A DNA stretch of 64,000 nucleotides. Source: WHSV01 sp050693895. GTDB taxonomy: Bacteria > Actinomycetota > CADDZG01 > WHSQ01. Shown here piece by piece: positions 43,274 through 53,200 of the stretch (position 1 is the stretch's first letter; each line of letters begins with the position of its first letter). The DNA is taken from the NCBI GenBank assembly GCA_050693895.1, contig JBOGWS010000019.1, positions 14,552 through 78,551 on the forward strand. Reading direction: 5' to 3'. The notes beneath the pieces were generated by a model. That model was not told the origin of the DNA and did not search any database. It was given only the letters and a program-made list of their open reading frames with translations. Both the position numbers and the translations under genes were made by a program.

Positions 43274-43786
43274 ATGGACAAGGAGAGACTCACGCGCGGC
43301 GAATGGTCCGCCGGGATCGCAGGTGTCGCGCTGATCATCATTTCGGTCATCCCCCAGTGGGGATCGGTGTCGCTCCGTGAGGGGCAGGGCGGCTTCCTCA
43401 ACGAATCGGAACTCGGCACAGACAACTCATTCAGCCTCTGGGAAGAGGGGGTCTTCGGCGTCCTACCGAGATCCGCCGTGCTAATCGGACTCGCTACAGT
43501 CGTCCTGATCCTGGTCCGAGCTGTGGGCGCCGTTAGGCAGGTTCCCTCAGTCACTTATCTCGCGCTTGGAGTCTCGGCCACACTGTTGATGCTCATGGGC
43601 CTCGCAGTCGGGCCGGCGGTTGAAGGGACCGCAGTCCTAGCCCTCCCGATTGACGCGACGCGCGGACCCCTCCTGTACGCCGGCGTGGTCCTTTGTGCTG
43701 CGATCCTGGCTGGAGGCTGGTTGCACCTGCGAAGCGAAGATACAGACGACTTCGGCAACAGAAGTGCGGCCCCACCGCCGATGTAG
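43274..43786 (+). CDS. Small four-span membrane protein, paralogue B
   Basis: This 170-residue protein has four hydrophobic spans and the motif VIPQWGS after span 1, matching VPWWGS in the preceding gene, and a Ser/Asp-rich tail. Function is unknown. AAAGGATGGG lies before ATG 43274. The two genes are separated by 70 bases and probably arose by duplication followed by strong divergence. Confidence 0.6.
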   Translation: MDKERLTRGEWSAGIAGVALIIISVIPQWGSVSLREGQGGFLNESELGTDNSFSLWEEGVFGVLPRSAVLIGLATVVLILVRAVGAVRQVPSVTYLALGVSATLLMLMGLAVGPAVEGTAVLALPIDATRGPLLYAGVVLCAAILAGGWLHLRSEDTDDFGNRSAAPPPM

Positions 43787-43884
43787 ATGACGACCCGGCA
43801 CATGTTTGCGCGCAGGGAATGTTTTGCGATGATTTGAGTATCCGACCGAGGTCTCTACGGGGGCCGGGAGGGGAGACATCGAAG

Positions 43885-44610
43885 ATGGACGAGAACCTGT
43901 TTCAACTTGTGACCCTGGCGCTTCTCGGCGTTACGTTGCTCGTGCTGCTCGTGACGTTGCTGACGCTCAACAAAGTCACCAAGAGGCTCGAAGAGGGTGT
44001 GGGTGCACCCGCGGAATCTCACCGACCCCGGGATGAGGACCGGCAGGAGGAGCCCGCTCCCAGCCAGGCGGCGCCGGCCGAGACGAGCACCCCCGAGCCG
44101 GTGGTGCAGACGTCGGCCTTCCCGGCGGCTCAGGCGACCGAGCCCGCGGCCAAGCAGCCCGAGCCTGAGGTGGACAAGGAGCCCGTGCGGACAGAGGAGC
44201 CGCAGCCGGTCGCCGTCGCCGATGAGGACGTGCAGGAGCCACAGGAGGCCCGGGCTGCCACGGGCTTCGAAGACGCCCCCGAGGAGCAGCCCTTCGAACG
44301 AGATGGACGCTGGTGGTTCAAGCGCGGAGACGAACTGCTGGTATACGACGAGCAAAGCGGTCAATGGGAACCGGCCCCCGCCGCCCCCACTACACCCAGC
44401 CCCGCACCCCCCGTCGCGCCTCAGGGGGAGTCATGGCAACAGAGCGGGGCTTCACCGGGGGTGGGCGGGCAGTCCGATGTTGGCGGGCAGTCCGAGCAGG
44501 CCGCTCGGCAGGCCCAGGAGCCGGGGAGCTTCTGGAAGTGCCCGTCGTGCGGCGCGGTCAACGGGTCCACGGCAACGTCCTGCCGTATGTGCTTCACGCC
44601 CAAACCCTAG
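43885..44610 (+). CDS. Membrane-anchored protein with acidic/Pro linker and RanBP2-pattern zinc finger
   Basis: This 241-residue protein starts with ATG 43885 after GGGAGGGGAGAC. One membrane span (about 5-28) precedes a long Glu/Pro/Ala-rich linker (33-140). An aromatic module FERDGRWWFKRGDELLVYDE follows at about 143-170, then a second low-complexity linker. The C-terminal WKCPSCGAVNGSTATSCRMC fits W-x-C-x2-C-x3-N-x6-C-x2-C exactly, the pattern of RanBP2-type zinc fingers. Function is unknown. Upstream in-frame codons exist to 43693 but overlap the previous gene. Confidence 0.65.
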   Translation: MDENLFQLVTLALLGVTLLVLLVTLLTLNKVTKRLEEGVGAPAESHRPRDEDRQEEPAPSQAAPAETSTPEPVVQTSAFPAAQATEPAAKQPEPEVDKEPVRTEEPQPVAVADEDVQEPQEARAATGFEDAPEEQPFERDGRWWFKRGDELLVYDEQSGQWEPAPAAPTTPSPAPPVAPQGESWQQSGASPGVGGQSDVGGQSEQAARQAQEPGSFWKCPSCGAVNGSTATSCRMCFTPKP

Positions 44611-44616
44611 GACGGG

Positions 44617-44895
44617 TCAGCCTCCGCTGAGGGATCTCAGGCGTCGACCCCCGGGAAGCCGGGGGTCGCGCCCCAAGGCAGTCATCATCAGGAGCCCGAT
44701 CCAGATCAGCGCGCCGATGGCGAAGGTGACCCTCGTGCCGGTCGGCCCCGCCAGCGATCCAGCGTAGATGGCCACCGGCCATAGGAACCCGAACGCGACT
44801 GCCTGCAGCCCGTGAAACCGGGCCCGCTGATCGCGACCGAGCGAATAGGCCAGCAGACCGGTGAGCGGTGGAAGAAGGTAGGCAAGGGCGGCCAT
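44617..44895 (-). CDS. DUF4870-like small membrane protein
   Basis: This 92-residue protein has three hydrophobic stretches (about 2-20, 30-47, 52-73) with RARFHGLQAVAFGFLW, the HxxQA feature seen in DUF4870/Tic20-like small proteins, and an Arg-rich tail. It converges on the zinc-finger gene with 6 bases between stops and diverges from the thioredoxin-domain gene with only 36 bases between starts. Confidence 0.6.
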   Translation of the reverse strand: MAALAYLLPPLTGLLAYSLGRDQRARFHGLQAVAFGFLWPVAIYAGSLAGPTGTRVTFAIGALIWIGLLMMTALGRDPRLPGGRRLRSLSGG

Positions 44896-44931
44896 CGAGA
44901 CAAGACCCTAATCGGGTTAATCATTGAAGTC

Positions 44932-46937
<2,006 letters not shown>

Positions 46938-46941
<4 letters not shown>

Positions 46942-47363
46942 CGGATCTCCGCGTCAACCGCCGGCTCGTGATCCCGTCCAACGAGTTGGAGGAGCGCTTC
47001 TCGACCTCGTCGGGCCCCGGCGGCCAGCATGCCAACAAAGCATCGACGCGCGCCGAACTGGTGTGGAACGTAGAGAGCTCATCCGTTCTGGGCCCCCGTC
47101 AGCGCGAACGGATTCTGCTGCGCCTCGCGAACCGCCTCGACTCCAACGGCGTGCTGCGCGTCGCGAGCGAGAAGCATCGTTCGCAGCTTCGCAACCGAGA
47201 GGAGGCAAAGAAACGACTGGCGGAGTTGATCGACCGAGCGCTGAAGGTGGAACCCGCTCGAGTGAAGACGAAACCGACCAGAGCCGGCAAGGAGCGGCGA
47301 CTGCAACAGAAGCGGCGACGCTCCGAGATCAAGCGGGCCCGGCGCGTGACCCACGACGACTAG
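46938..47363 (+). CDS. arfB: ArfB-type peptidyl-tRNA hydrolase (ribosome rescue)
   Basis: This 141-residue protein has the GGQ motif in STSSGPGGQHANKAST (about 27-42), the RxxVRN-like core and a Lys/Arg-rich tail (100-137) that in this family occupies the empty mRNA channel. It hydrolyses peptidyl-tRNA on stalled ribosomes. It lacks the codon-recognition domains of RF1/RF2, as expected. GTG 46938 overlaps the preceding stop. Confidence 0.9.
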
Positions 47364-47492
47364 CGATCGTCTCCACGATCGCGCCAGAAGCCGGCGCATA
47401 GGGGGCCCGCTCAATTCAGAGCCAAAGGCCCTACGGGAACTTGCGGCCGAGGGCCTGCTCCAGAAGCAACGGCCAGTCGCCTCCTCCTTCGC

Positions 47493-48509
47493 TCAGAACG
47501 CTACCGGCACCTCGACGAACGCCTCTTTGCGTCCGAACTCGAGATGGGCGGTTCGCAGGCAAGTGAGGCTGTCGATATGCCGCCACATCCCCTTCTGTTT
47601 GCGAAACAGCTCGATACCCATGTCACCGATCTCGGAATTGGCGCAATGTCGCCGTGAGCCATCGGGATCGTCGTATGTCACCTGCACCATTCGCTCGGGG
47701 AGTGCGCGCGCCGCCCCCACGACCTTGAACTCGTCGTTGTTGGCGGTGAAGGCCCAGGTGGGCATCTCGTAGCGACTTTTGGCGCGCAGCGAGTGCTTCA
47801 ACGAGTTGAACTCGATATCACGCCCGTCGTAGCGGAGATAGGCGAAGGTCATCGTCGGAGCAGGGAGACCGACAAATCGAGCGCGCGCCGCAACCCCCTC
47901 AAAGATCGCGTCCGGATGATTCTCGAAGCTGTCGCAATGAGCCCAAGCCCACGACTGCGGGTGTGCTCTTCCCCAGCGGTGCGCCTGACTGCCTCTGACC
48001 TGCTCGAAGGACAACTCCTCGCCATCCAGCGAGAGGGTGCCCCTGAAGGGCACGCTGAGATTGGGGACGCAAACGGTCGAGACGCGCTGCTCCACGCGCT
48101 GACGCAGGGGCTGAGGAATGTGGTGAAAGCAGCGAACCGAGGGCTCGAGGTCGAACGACCACTCCAGTGCGCGTCCTCCCTCATCCCGAACCTGGCCTTC
48201 GAGGTGGCGCTCGCTGAGCCACGCGTCACCAATTCGCACGAGCGCCCCTTCGTCGCGCTCGCGTCCGAGAACGTCGATCGAGAATCGGCGTTTGGCTGCG
48301 AACGTCCGCTTGTTCGATGGATCGAAGTAGAAGCCCCACAGCTCACAATAGGGTTCGCCGGCGCGAGGGGCCGTGATCGCGTAGCGCATCCACACGCCAC
48401 CACCCGTCTCGGGGTGGTTGATGGTCGAGTACCAGATCTCCATGAAGCCGGAAGCTTTGCGATTCCACCGCATGGTGTTTTCGGTGCCGTCTTGCGTAAA
48501 CGCAGTCAT
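47493..48509 (-). CDS. Hypothetical protein, possibly lipocalin-like (tocopherol cyclase/AttH type)
   Basis: This 338-residue soluble protein is rich in Trp, Tyr and Phe. It has alternating beta patterns and a GSQAHRWGRAHPQSWAWAHCD motif at about 195-215, reminiscent of the second half of tocopherol-cyclase, CrtC or AttH-like lipocalin folds. A FMEIWYSTINHPETGGGVWMRYAI segment lies near the start. I cannot name it firmly. It follows the glycosyltransferase gene on the same strand with 20 bases between them, so the two are probably co-expressed. An upstream stretch (47364-47492) holds nothing I recognise. Confidence 0.55.
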   Translation of the reverse strand: MTAFTQDGTENTMRWNRKASGFMEIWYSTINHPETGGGVWMRYAITAPRAGEPYCELWGFYFDPSNKRTFAAKRRFSIDVLGRERDEGALVRIGDAWLSERHLEGQVRDEGGRALEWSFDLEPSVRCFHHIPQPLRQRVEQRVSTVCVPNLSVPFRGTLSLDGEELSFEQVRGSQAHRWGRAHPQSWAWAHCDSFENHPDAIFEGVAARARFVGLPAPTMTFAYLRYDGRDIEFNSLKHSLRAKSRYEMPTWAFTANNDEFKVVGAARALPERMVQVTYDDPDGSRRHCANSEIGDMGIELFRKQKGMWRHIDSLTCLRTAHLEFGRKEAFVEVPVAF

Positions 48510-48529
48510 TATTGGCCCAGACTAGACCC

Positions 48530-49933
48530 TTAGTCCGTGGCAGCCGCTAATTCGAGTAACCGATCGGCCACGACCGTCCAAGACCAGCGCGAGCGCGCGA
48601 GTTCGACCGCTTTGGCCTCCATCGCCGTCCTCTCCGCCCGAGGTATGGCGAACACTGAGTCGATACATCGAGCGATCCCCTCGAGCGGCTCGTCTGGGTC
48701 GTAGGTCAACAGTCCCGGAGCCCCGACCGCCTCTTCGACCATCCGCCCGACCTCACCAATGCCGGAGTGGTCGGGAACGATCGGAAGCACGCCGCAGGCT
48801 GCGGCCTCGGCCGCAACCATTCCGAACGCCTCGGCAAGCACGGAGGGAACGACGAGGACATCGAAGTACGGAAGGACCTGTGAGAGGGCCGCGTGCTCGA
48901 GCCGTCCCGGCCATTGAACATTCACTCTGGCAGCGCGCGCGAAGTACGGTCCCGTTGCCTTGCCCGCGTCGATGAACTCGAGCAGATGACTGAGTTCCTG
49001 GGTGCCGTCGCCGCGGACGGCCAATGTCTCGAGGACTTCGGGATCATTCGTTCTCAGAGCGCTACCGATCTCATGGAGACCTCGCTCGAAGCCGCCGTAG
49101 CCGACAATCGTGACGTTGAGATTCTCCGTCCTGGTCAGACCGAGTGATCCGAGCAGGTTGTGCACGCCTTTCGACACGATGAACTTCCCGACGTAGCCAA
49201 CACTTAGGGGCCCCGACGCGTCTCGGTCGACCGGACGGAACAGATCGACGTCACAGCCTGGATTGACGACCTTCGCGCGGCTCTCCCACCCCGTGATCAC
49301 CGATGAGGCTTCAGCCACCATGTAGTTGCTTCCACCGGTAACAACCCGAGCCGAGCCGAGCCCCGCACTAGCGAACTCCACATATCGTTCCGGTTGCTCC
49401 TTGACTGCATACTCGAGCGCGCTCCCGTGCAGTTTTGCGAGGTACTCGGTATCCGTGCGTCTGCAGGACTCTCTCGCGATGTAGGGGCCCATCACCTCGT
49501 GACCGGTGATGATCGCATCAGGTTGATGCTCCTCGATTGCGGTAACCATCGCCCGTATGTTGGCAGAGGTATAGCGTTCAAGCTCCTCATCTGTGAGGTC
49601 GACGAATCGCTTGGCGGTGAATCCCTCGTACTCGTCGTAGACGTAGACAGGAAGAACCTCGCCTATGTTCGGACGCAGGACTCGGAGGCGCCCAGCCGCC
49701 TGCTCGTGACCTGTTTGCGCTAGCTCGAACCCCGTGTTGTCTGCGTTGAAGCCTCCCGCAGCGTCGACGAAGGCAAACTCACCGGCGTGTCTCTCCTGAC
49801 ACATCAACAAAACGTCGTGTCCTTCGGATCGCCATATGCGACTGATGTTGACCGTGTAGAGATTCGAGCCCGATCCCGACAGCAGATACCCGTGCCACAG
49901 CAGGATCCTCACTCGTGAACTCCGTTTAGCCAC
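48530..49933 (-). CDS. GT4-family (GT-B fold) glycosyltransferase
   Basis: This 467-residue protein is a retaining glycosyltransferase of the GT-B fold. The N-terminal domain begins RILLWHGYLLSGSGSNLYT (sugar-acceptor loop). The C-terminal domain has SVGYVGKFIVSKGVHNLL, the E-x7-E region EAFGMVAAEAAACG and a GCDVDLFRP linker. Acceptor and donor are unknown; mycothiol synthase MshA belongs to the same family, but I see no evidence that this is it. Confidence 0.8.
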   Translation of the reverse strand: MAKRSSRVRILLWHGYLLSGSGSNLYTVNISRIWRSEGHDVLLMCQERHAGEFAFVDAAGGFNADNTGFELAQTGHEQAAGRLRVLRPNIGEVLPVYVYDEYEGFTAKRFVDLTDEELERYTSANIRAMVTAIEEHQPDAIITGHEVMGPYIARESCRRTDTEYLAKLHGSALEYAVKEQPERYVEFASAGLGSARVVTGGSNYMVAEASSVITGWESRAKVVNPGCDVDLFRPVDRDASGPLSVGYVGKFIVSKGVHNLLGSLGLTRTENLNVTIVGYGGFERGLHEIGSALRTNDPEVLETLAVRGDGTQELSHLLEFIDAGKATGPYFARAARVNVQWPGRLEHAALSQVLPYFDVLVVPSVLAEAFGMVAAEAAACGVLPIVPDHSGIGEVGRMVEEAVGAPGLLTYDPDEPLEGIARCIDSVFAIPRAERTAMEAKAVELARSRWSWTVVADRLLELAAATD

Positions 49934-50015
49934 AAGCGACGATTATCCCGCCGCTGATGTCCGGCTCGAACGCAATTCCGCACCACCAGGCTGGGGGCAT
50001 GCCTAAACTCCATCG

Positions 50016-50594
50016 ATGCTTGTCGACTGGGCGCTCAAGACGACGCTGCGAAACTTCTCGACCTTCTGGCTGATCGTCGCCGCCGTTACCATCCCTCTTA
50101 ACCTCGCATGGGCCACGCTGTTTCAGGATGTGATCGCCGCTCGTGAGATCCACGAGGACATCGAGAGCCTGCCATCCGAGGACCCGGTTCGCGGCGTCGA
50201 CGGCGACGCCATCGAGCGCTCACGCTACGCACAATTGATCGTGCTTGCGCTCGAGCTTGGTTCGATTCCCTTGCTCCTGCGGGCCACTCGAAGGGCAATC
50301 GAGCAGGACGCCTCCGGCCATGTGCCGACCGCTCTGGGAGCCTGGCGAGCCGTCGGCCGCTCGTCGGGGGCCCGGTCGTCGGCCCGGTGGCAACTCTCGG
50401 TTGCGCTGGCAATGGCCGGTTTCGCCTTGGTCGTGTTGATCCTCGCGACGCTCATCGGGGCCCTTCTGGCTGCCCCGATGCCAGACTCGGTCGCCTGGTT
50501 GGTCGTGGGCCTGACCAGGGGGGCGGCCCTGGCGCTCGCACTGCCTTTCCTCCTGGTCGGACTTGTGGAGGCCCGGAGCCGGTCGGAGCCGTAG
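50016..50594 (+). CDS. Hypothetical polytopic membrane protein
   Basis: This 192-residue protein has about four hydrophobic spans (17-35, 71-90, 128-152, 160-182), with DWALKTTLRNFSTFWLIVA at the start and a charged loop at 38-68. Its pattern resembles glycerophosphoryl-diester or DUF-type membrane domains only loosely. No function is assigned. It diverges from the glycosyltransferase across 82 bases. Confidence 0.55.
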   Translation: MLVDWALKTTLRNFSTFWLIVAAVTIPLNLAWATLFQDVIAAREIHEDIESLPSEDPVRGVDGDAIERSRYAQLIVLALELGSIPLLLRATRRAIEQDASGHVPTALGAWRAVGRSSGARSSARWQLSVALAMAGFALVVLILATLIGALLAAPMPDSVAWLVVGLTRGAALALALPFLLVGLVEARSRSEP

Positions 50595-50618
50595 TCAACG
50601 GCAAACGGCACCAAGGGC

Positions 50619-50714
50619 AAAGGCAAAACCGGCATCGGACGGGGGCGAATTGATCGTGTTTCGAGGCCCGCTCCGGTGAGTTCCTGGGCTGGAAAAAGGC
50701 AAAAACCGGCATCG
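50619..50714. repeat. Two direct copies of a 19-20 base repeat in an intergenic gap
   Basis: AAAGGCAAAACCGGCATCG (50619-50637) recurs as AAAGGCAAAAACCGGCATCG (50695-50714), start to start 76 bases, in the 273-base gap (50595-50867) before the FtsH-like gene. A related element is at 30073-30087. The rest of the gap shows no gene or clear promoter. Confidence 0.55.
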
Positions 50715-50867
50715 ACGAATCGGCCCTGGCCACCGCTATCTCCCACTCTTTGTAGTTTGCCGACCACGAATAGTCGTATCCCTGGCATTATCGAGGGCTG
50801 AACCGGGTACCGAAGATTTCCAATTAGTGCCACACTGCTCGAACGTCGAGACAAGGAGCGCGCGGAA

Positions 50868-52709
50868 GTGGACGAGTCCACAGCGGCAAGCGCCGAGCAA
50901 CTAAAGCCGTCGGGCGAGGCCTGGCGCAGGGTCGCAAAGGTCCATAGGGCGGATGTCGAGCAGGCCAGGGAGCGCAACCGCCAATCGCGGCTGCGCTGGG
51001 TGCTCGTCTTTGGGGTGCTCGTTCTCGTCTATTTCATCAGGCGGGCCGTCGAGAACAACCCTCTGGCCCTCGGCTTGCCCCAGTTCGGACCCGACACCAT
51101 GCTTTACCTGCTCCCCGTCGTCATCGTGTTGATGGTCGGCGTCGCGATCAGCGCTCCACTAATGATGAACCGCAGCCCCCACGTTAGGTTCAGCCCCGAG
51201 GAGATCCCGATCAACTTCTCGGACGTGCGGGGCGTGGACACGGTGCTCGAGGAGGTCACGCGCAGTCTCCAGATCTTCCTGACCTATAAGTCGTTCCGGG
51301 AAGAGCTCGGAGGCAACCCGCGCAGGGGCATCCTCTTCGAGGGCCCCCCCGGTACCGGCAAGACCCACATCGCGAAAGCGATGGCGGCCGAGGCCGGCGT
51401 TCCTTTCTTCTTCGTCTCATCGCCTGCGCTGAGCTCGATGTGGCAGGCCGGCTCGTCGCTGAAGATTCGCAGCTTCTTCAAGGCGGTCAAGAAAGCCGCT
51501 CGCAAAGAGGGTGGCGCGATCGGCTTCATCGAGGAGATCGATGCGATCGGCGCGGCTCGCCACGGACTCCATTCTGCGACCGCGTATGAGGGTGGGCGCT
51601 GGAATGTGTCTCGCATGATGGGAACGGGCGACAAGGACACTGCCGTCAACGAGATGTTGATCCAGCTTCAGAGCTTCGACACGCCTCCGTTCGGTCACCG
51701 AATGCGAAACCGTTTCATCGACGCCGCCAACAAGTACCTGCCGAGCCACCGTCAGCTGAAGAAGCGACAGGCGGATTACGCCAACATCCTGATCATCGCT
51801 GCGACCAACCGGGCCGACGTACTCGATCCCGCGCTGATGCGACCGGGTCGTTTCGACCGGACGCTCTACTTCGATCTGCCCTCGAGGAATGGCCGGCGCG
51901 ACCTACTCGATTATTTCCTCGCCCGTCGCGCTCACGAGGAGGACATGGACCGAGAGGATCTGCGGGAAGAGCTCGCGGCGATGACGCTGGGGTACAGCCC
52001 TGCAATGCTCGAACACATCCTCGACGAAGCGCTCATGTGGGCGATCCGCGAGAGCCGACGTGAGCTCAACTGGCGCGATGTTCAGCGAGCGCGCTTATCG
52101 GAGGAGATTGGACTCGCCCAACCAGTTGCCTACACGGACCGCGAGCGCGACCTCATAGCAACTCACGAAGCAGGGCATGCGGTGTCGGCGTACCTGTTCG
52201 CTAGCGACTGGCGCAAGCTCGAGGTGCTGTCGATCATCAAACGTCGCCAAGCTCTGGGTCTGCTCGCTCACTCCGATACCGAGGAGCGATTCACCAAGAC
52301 CAAGTCCGAGCTCGAATCAACCATCCGCATCGCTCTCGGAGGGATGTGCGCAGAGGAATTGTTCTTCGGCGAGCACGGGACCGGTCCGTCGAGCGATCTC
52401 CTCGCCGCAACGAGCTTGGGAGCTCAGATGATCGGCTCGTTTGGTATGGGTCGCTCACTCGTCTCCTACGAGGCCGTGAGCAACGGAGCGCACAGTACTC
52501 CCAACATCGTGGCAAAGGTGCTCAGCAACGACGACACCAAGCGCGAGGTCGAGGACATGCTCGTGGACCAGAAGAACCAGGTCCGTTACAAATTCGAGCA
52601 CAACAGAGACCTCATCGAAGCTCTACGCGATGCGCTGCTCGAGAAAGAGGAATTGCTCGGCGACGACATCCGAGGGGTTATCGAGAAGACTCTGGCGGAA
52701 CGCAACTAA
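50868..52709 (+). CDS. Divergent FtsH-like membrane AAA ATPase / zinc metalloprotease
   Basis: This 613-residue protein has two membrane spans (about 43-58 and 79-98) separated by only about 20 residues, against roughly 70 in classical FtsH. The AAA domain has Walker A GPPGTGKT (159-166). The Walker B region reads GFIEEID (219-225), with Glu222 where FtsH has Asp. The second region of homology is AATNRADVLDPALMRPGRFDR. About 45 extra residues lie between Walker B and that region. The protease domain has HEAGH (433-437) and a third zinc ligand in GPSSDLLAAT. GTG 50868 has AAGGAG nearby. It may be a specialised paralogue; a housekeeping ftsH is not in the window. Confidence 0.82.
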   Translation: MDESTAASAEQLKPSGEAWRRVAKVHRADVEQARERNRQSRLRWVLVFGVLVLVYFIRRAVENNPLALGLPQFGPDTMLYLLPVVIVLMVGVAISAPLMMNRSPHVRFSPEEIPINFSDVRGVDTVLEEVTRSLQIFLTYKSFREELGGNPRRGILFEGPPGTGKTHIAKAMAAEAGVPFFFVSSPALSSMWQAGSSLKIRSFFKAVKKAARKEGGAIGFIEEIDAIGAARHGLHSATAYEGGRWNVSRMMGTGDKDTAVNEMLIQLQSFDTPPFGHRMRNRFIDAANKYLPSHRQLKKRQADYANILIIAATNRADVLDPALMRPGRFDRTLYFDLPSRNGRRDLLDYFLARRAHEEDMDREDLREELAAMTLGYSPAMLEHILDEALMWAIRESRRELNWRDVQRARLSEEIGLAQPVAYTDRERDLIATHEAGHAVSAYLFASDWRKLEVLSIIKRRQALGLLAHSDTEERFTKTKSELESTIRIALGGMCAEELFFGEHGTGPSSDLLAATSLGAQMIGSFGMGRSLVSYEAVSNGAHSTPNIVAKVLSNDDTKREVEDMLVDQKNQVRYKFEHNRDLIEALRDALLEKEELLGDDIRGVIEKTLAERN

Positions 52710-52771
52710 GCACTTCGCTCCAAGAGGACCTAGGCTGGGTGGCTCCGCCCGCCCGCACTGGGGAACGAGCC

Positions 52772-53182
52772 ATGAACGGTTACAAGATTCTCGAACATAC
52801 GGCGGATGTCGGTCTCCGCGCTCGCGCTCCTGATGTCACCTCATTGTTCGAGCAGGCGACACGCGGGCTGTGCGAGATCGCGGGCATCTGGCGGGACGGG
52901 TCGGGAACGCCGGTCGAGATCGACGTTGAGGCGCGCGACCATGAGGGCCTCGTGGTGGACTGGCTCAACGAGGTGCTCTACGTTCACGATGCGCGCACCG
53001 TGGCCGTCTGCTCAGTCGAGGTGGATGAGGTTTCAGAAGGGCGAGCCCGCGGTCGCATCACGGTTCGACCGCTGGGCGATGGGGACGAAACCGCCATCCA
53101 GGTGAAGGCGGTCACATACCATCAGCTTGCGGTGCGCGAGACCACAACGGGATGGAGCGCGACCGTGTTCTTCGACATCTGA
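52772..53182 (+). CDS. Archease
   Basis: This 136-residue protein of the archease (MTH1598/TM1083-like) family has YKILEHTADVGLRARAPD at the N-terminus, with the conserved Asp12, and VKAVTYHQLAV near the end. Archease is the activating partner that allows RtcB multiple turnovers. It lies 62 bases after the FtsH-like gene and 18 bases before rtcB. ATG 52772 fits the family start; upstream open codons overlap the protease gene. Confidence 0.92.
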   Translation: MNGYKILEHTADVGLRARAPDVTSLFEQATRGLCEIAGIWRDGSGTPVEIDVEARDHEGLVVDWLNEVLYVHDARTVAVCSVEVDEVSEGRARGRITVRPLGDGDETAIQVKAVTYHQLAVRETTTGWSATVFFDI

Positions 53183-53200
53183 ATCGGGTTAGGCGAAGCA

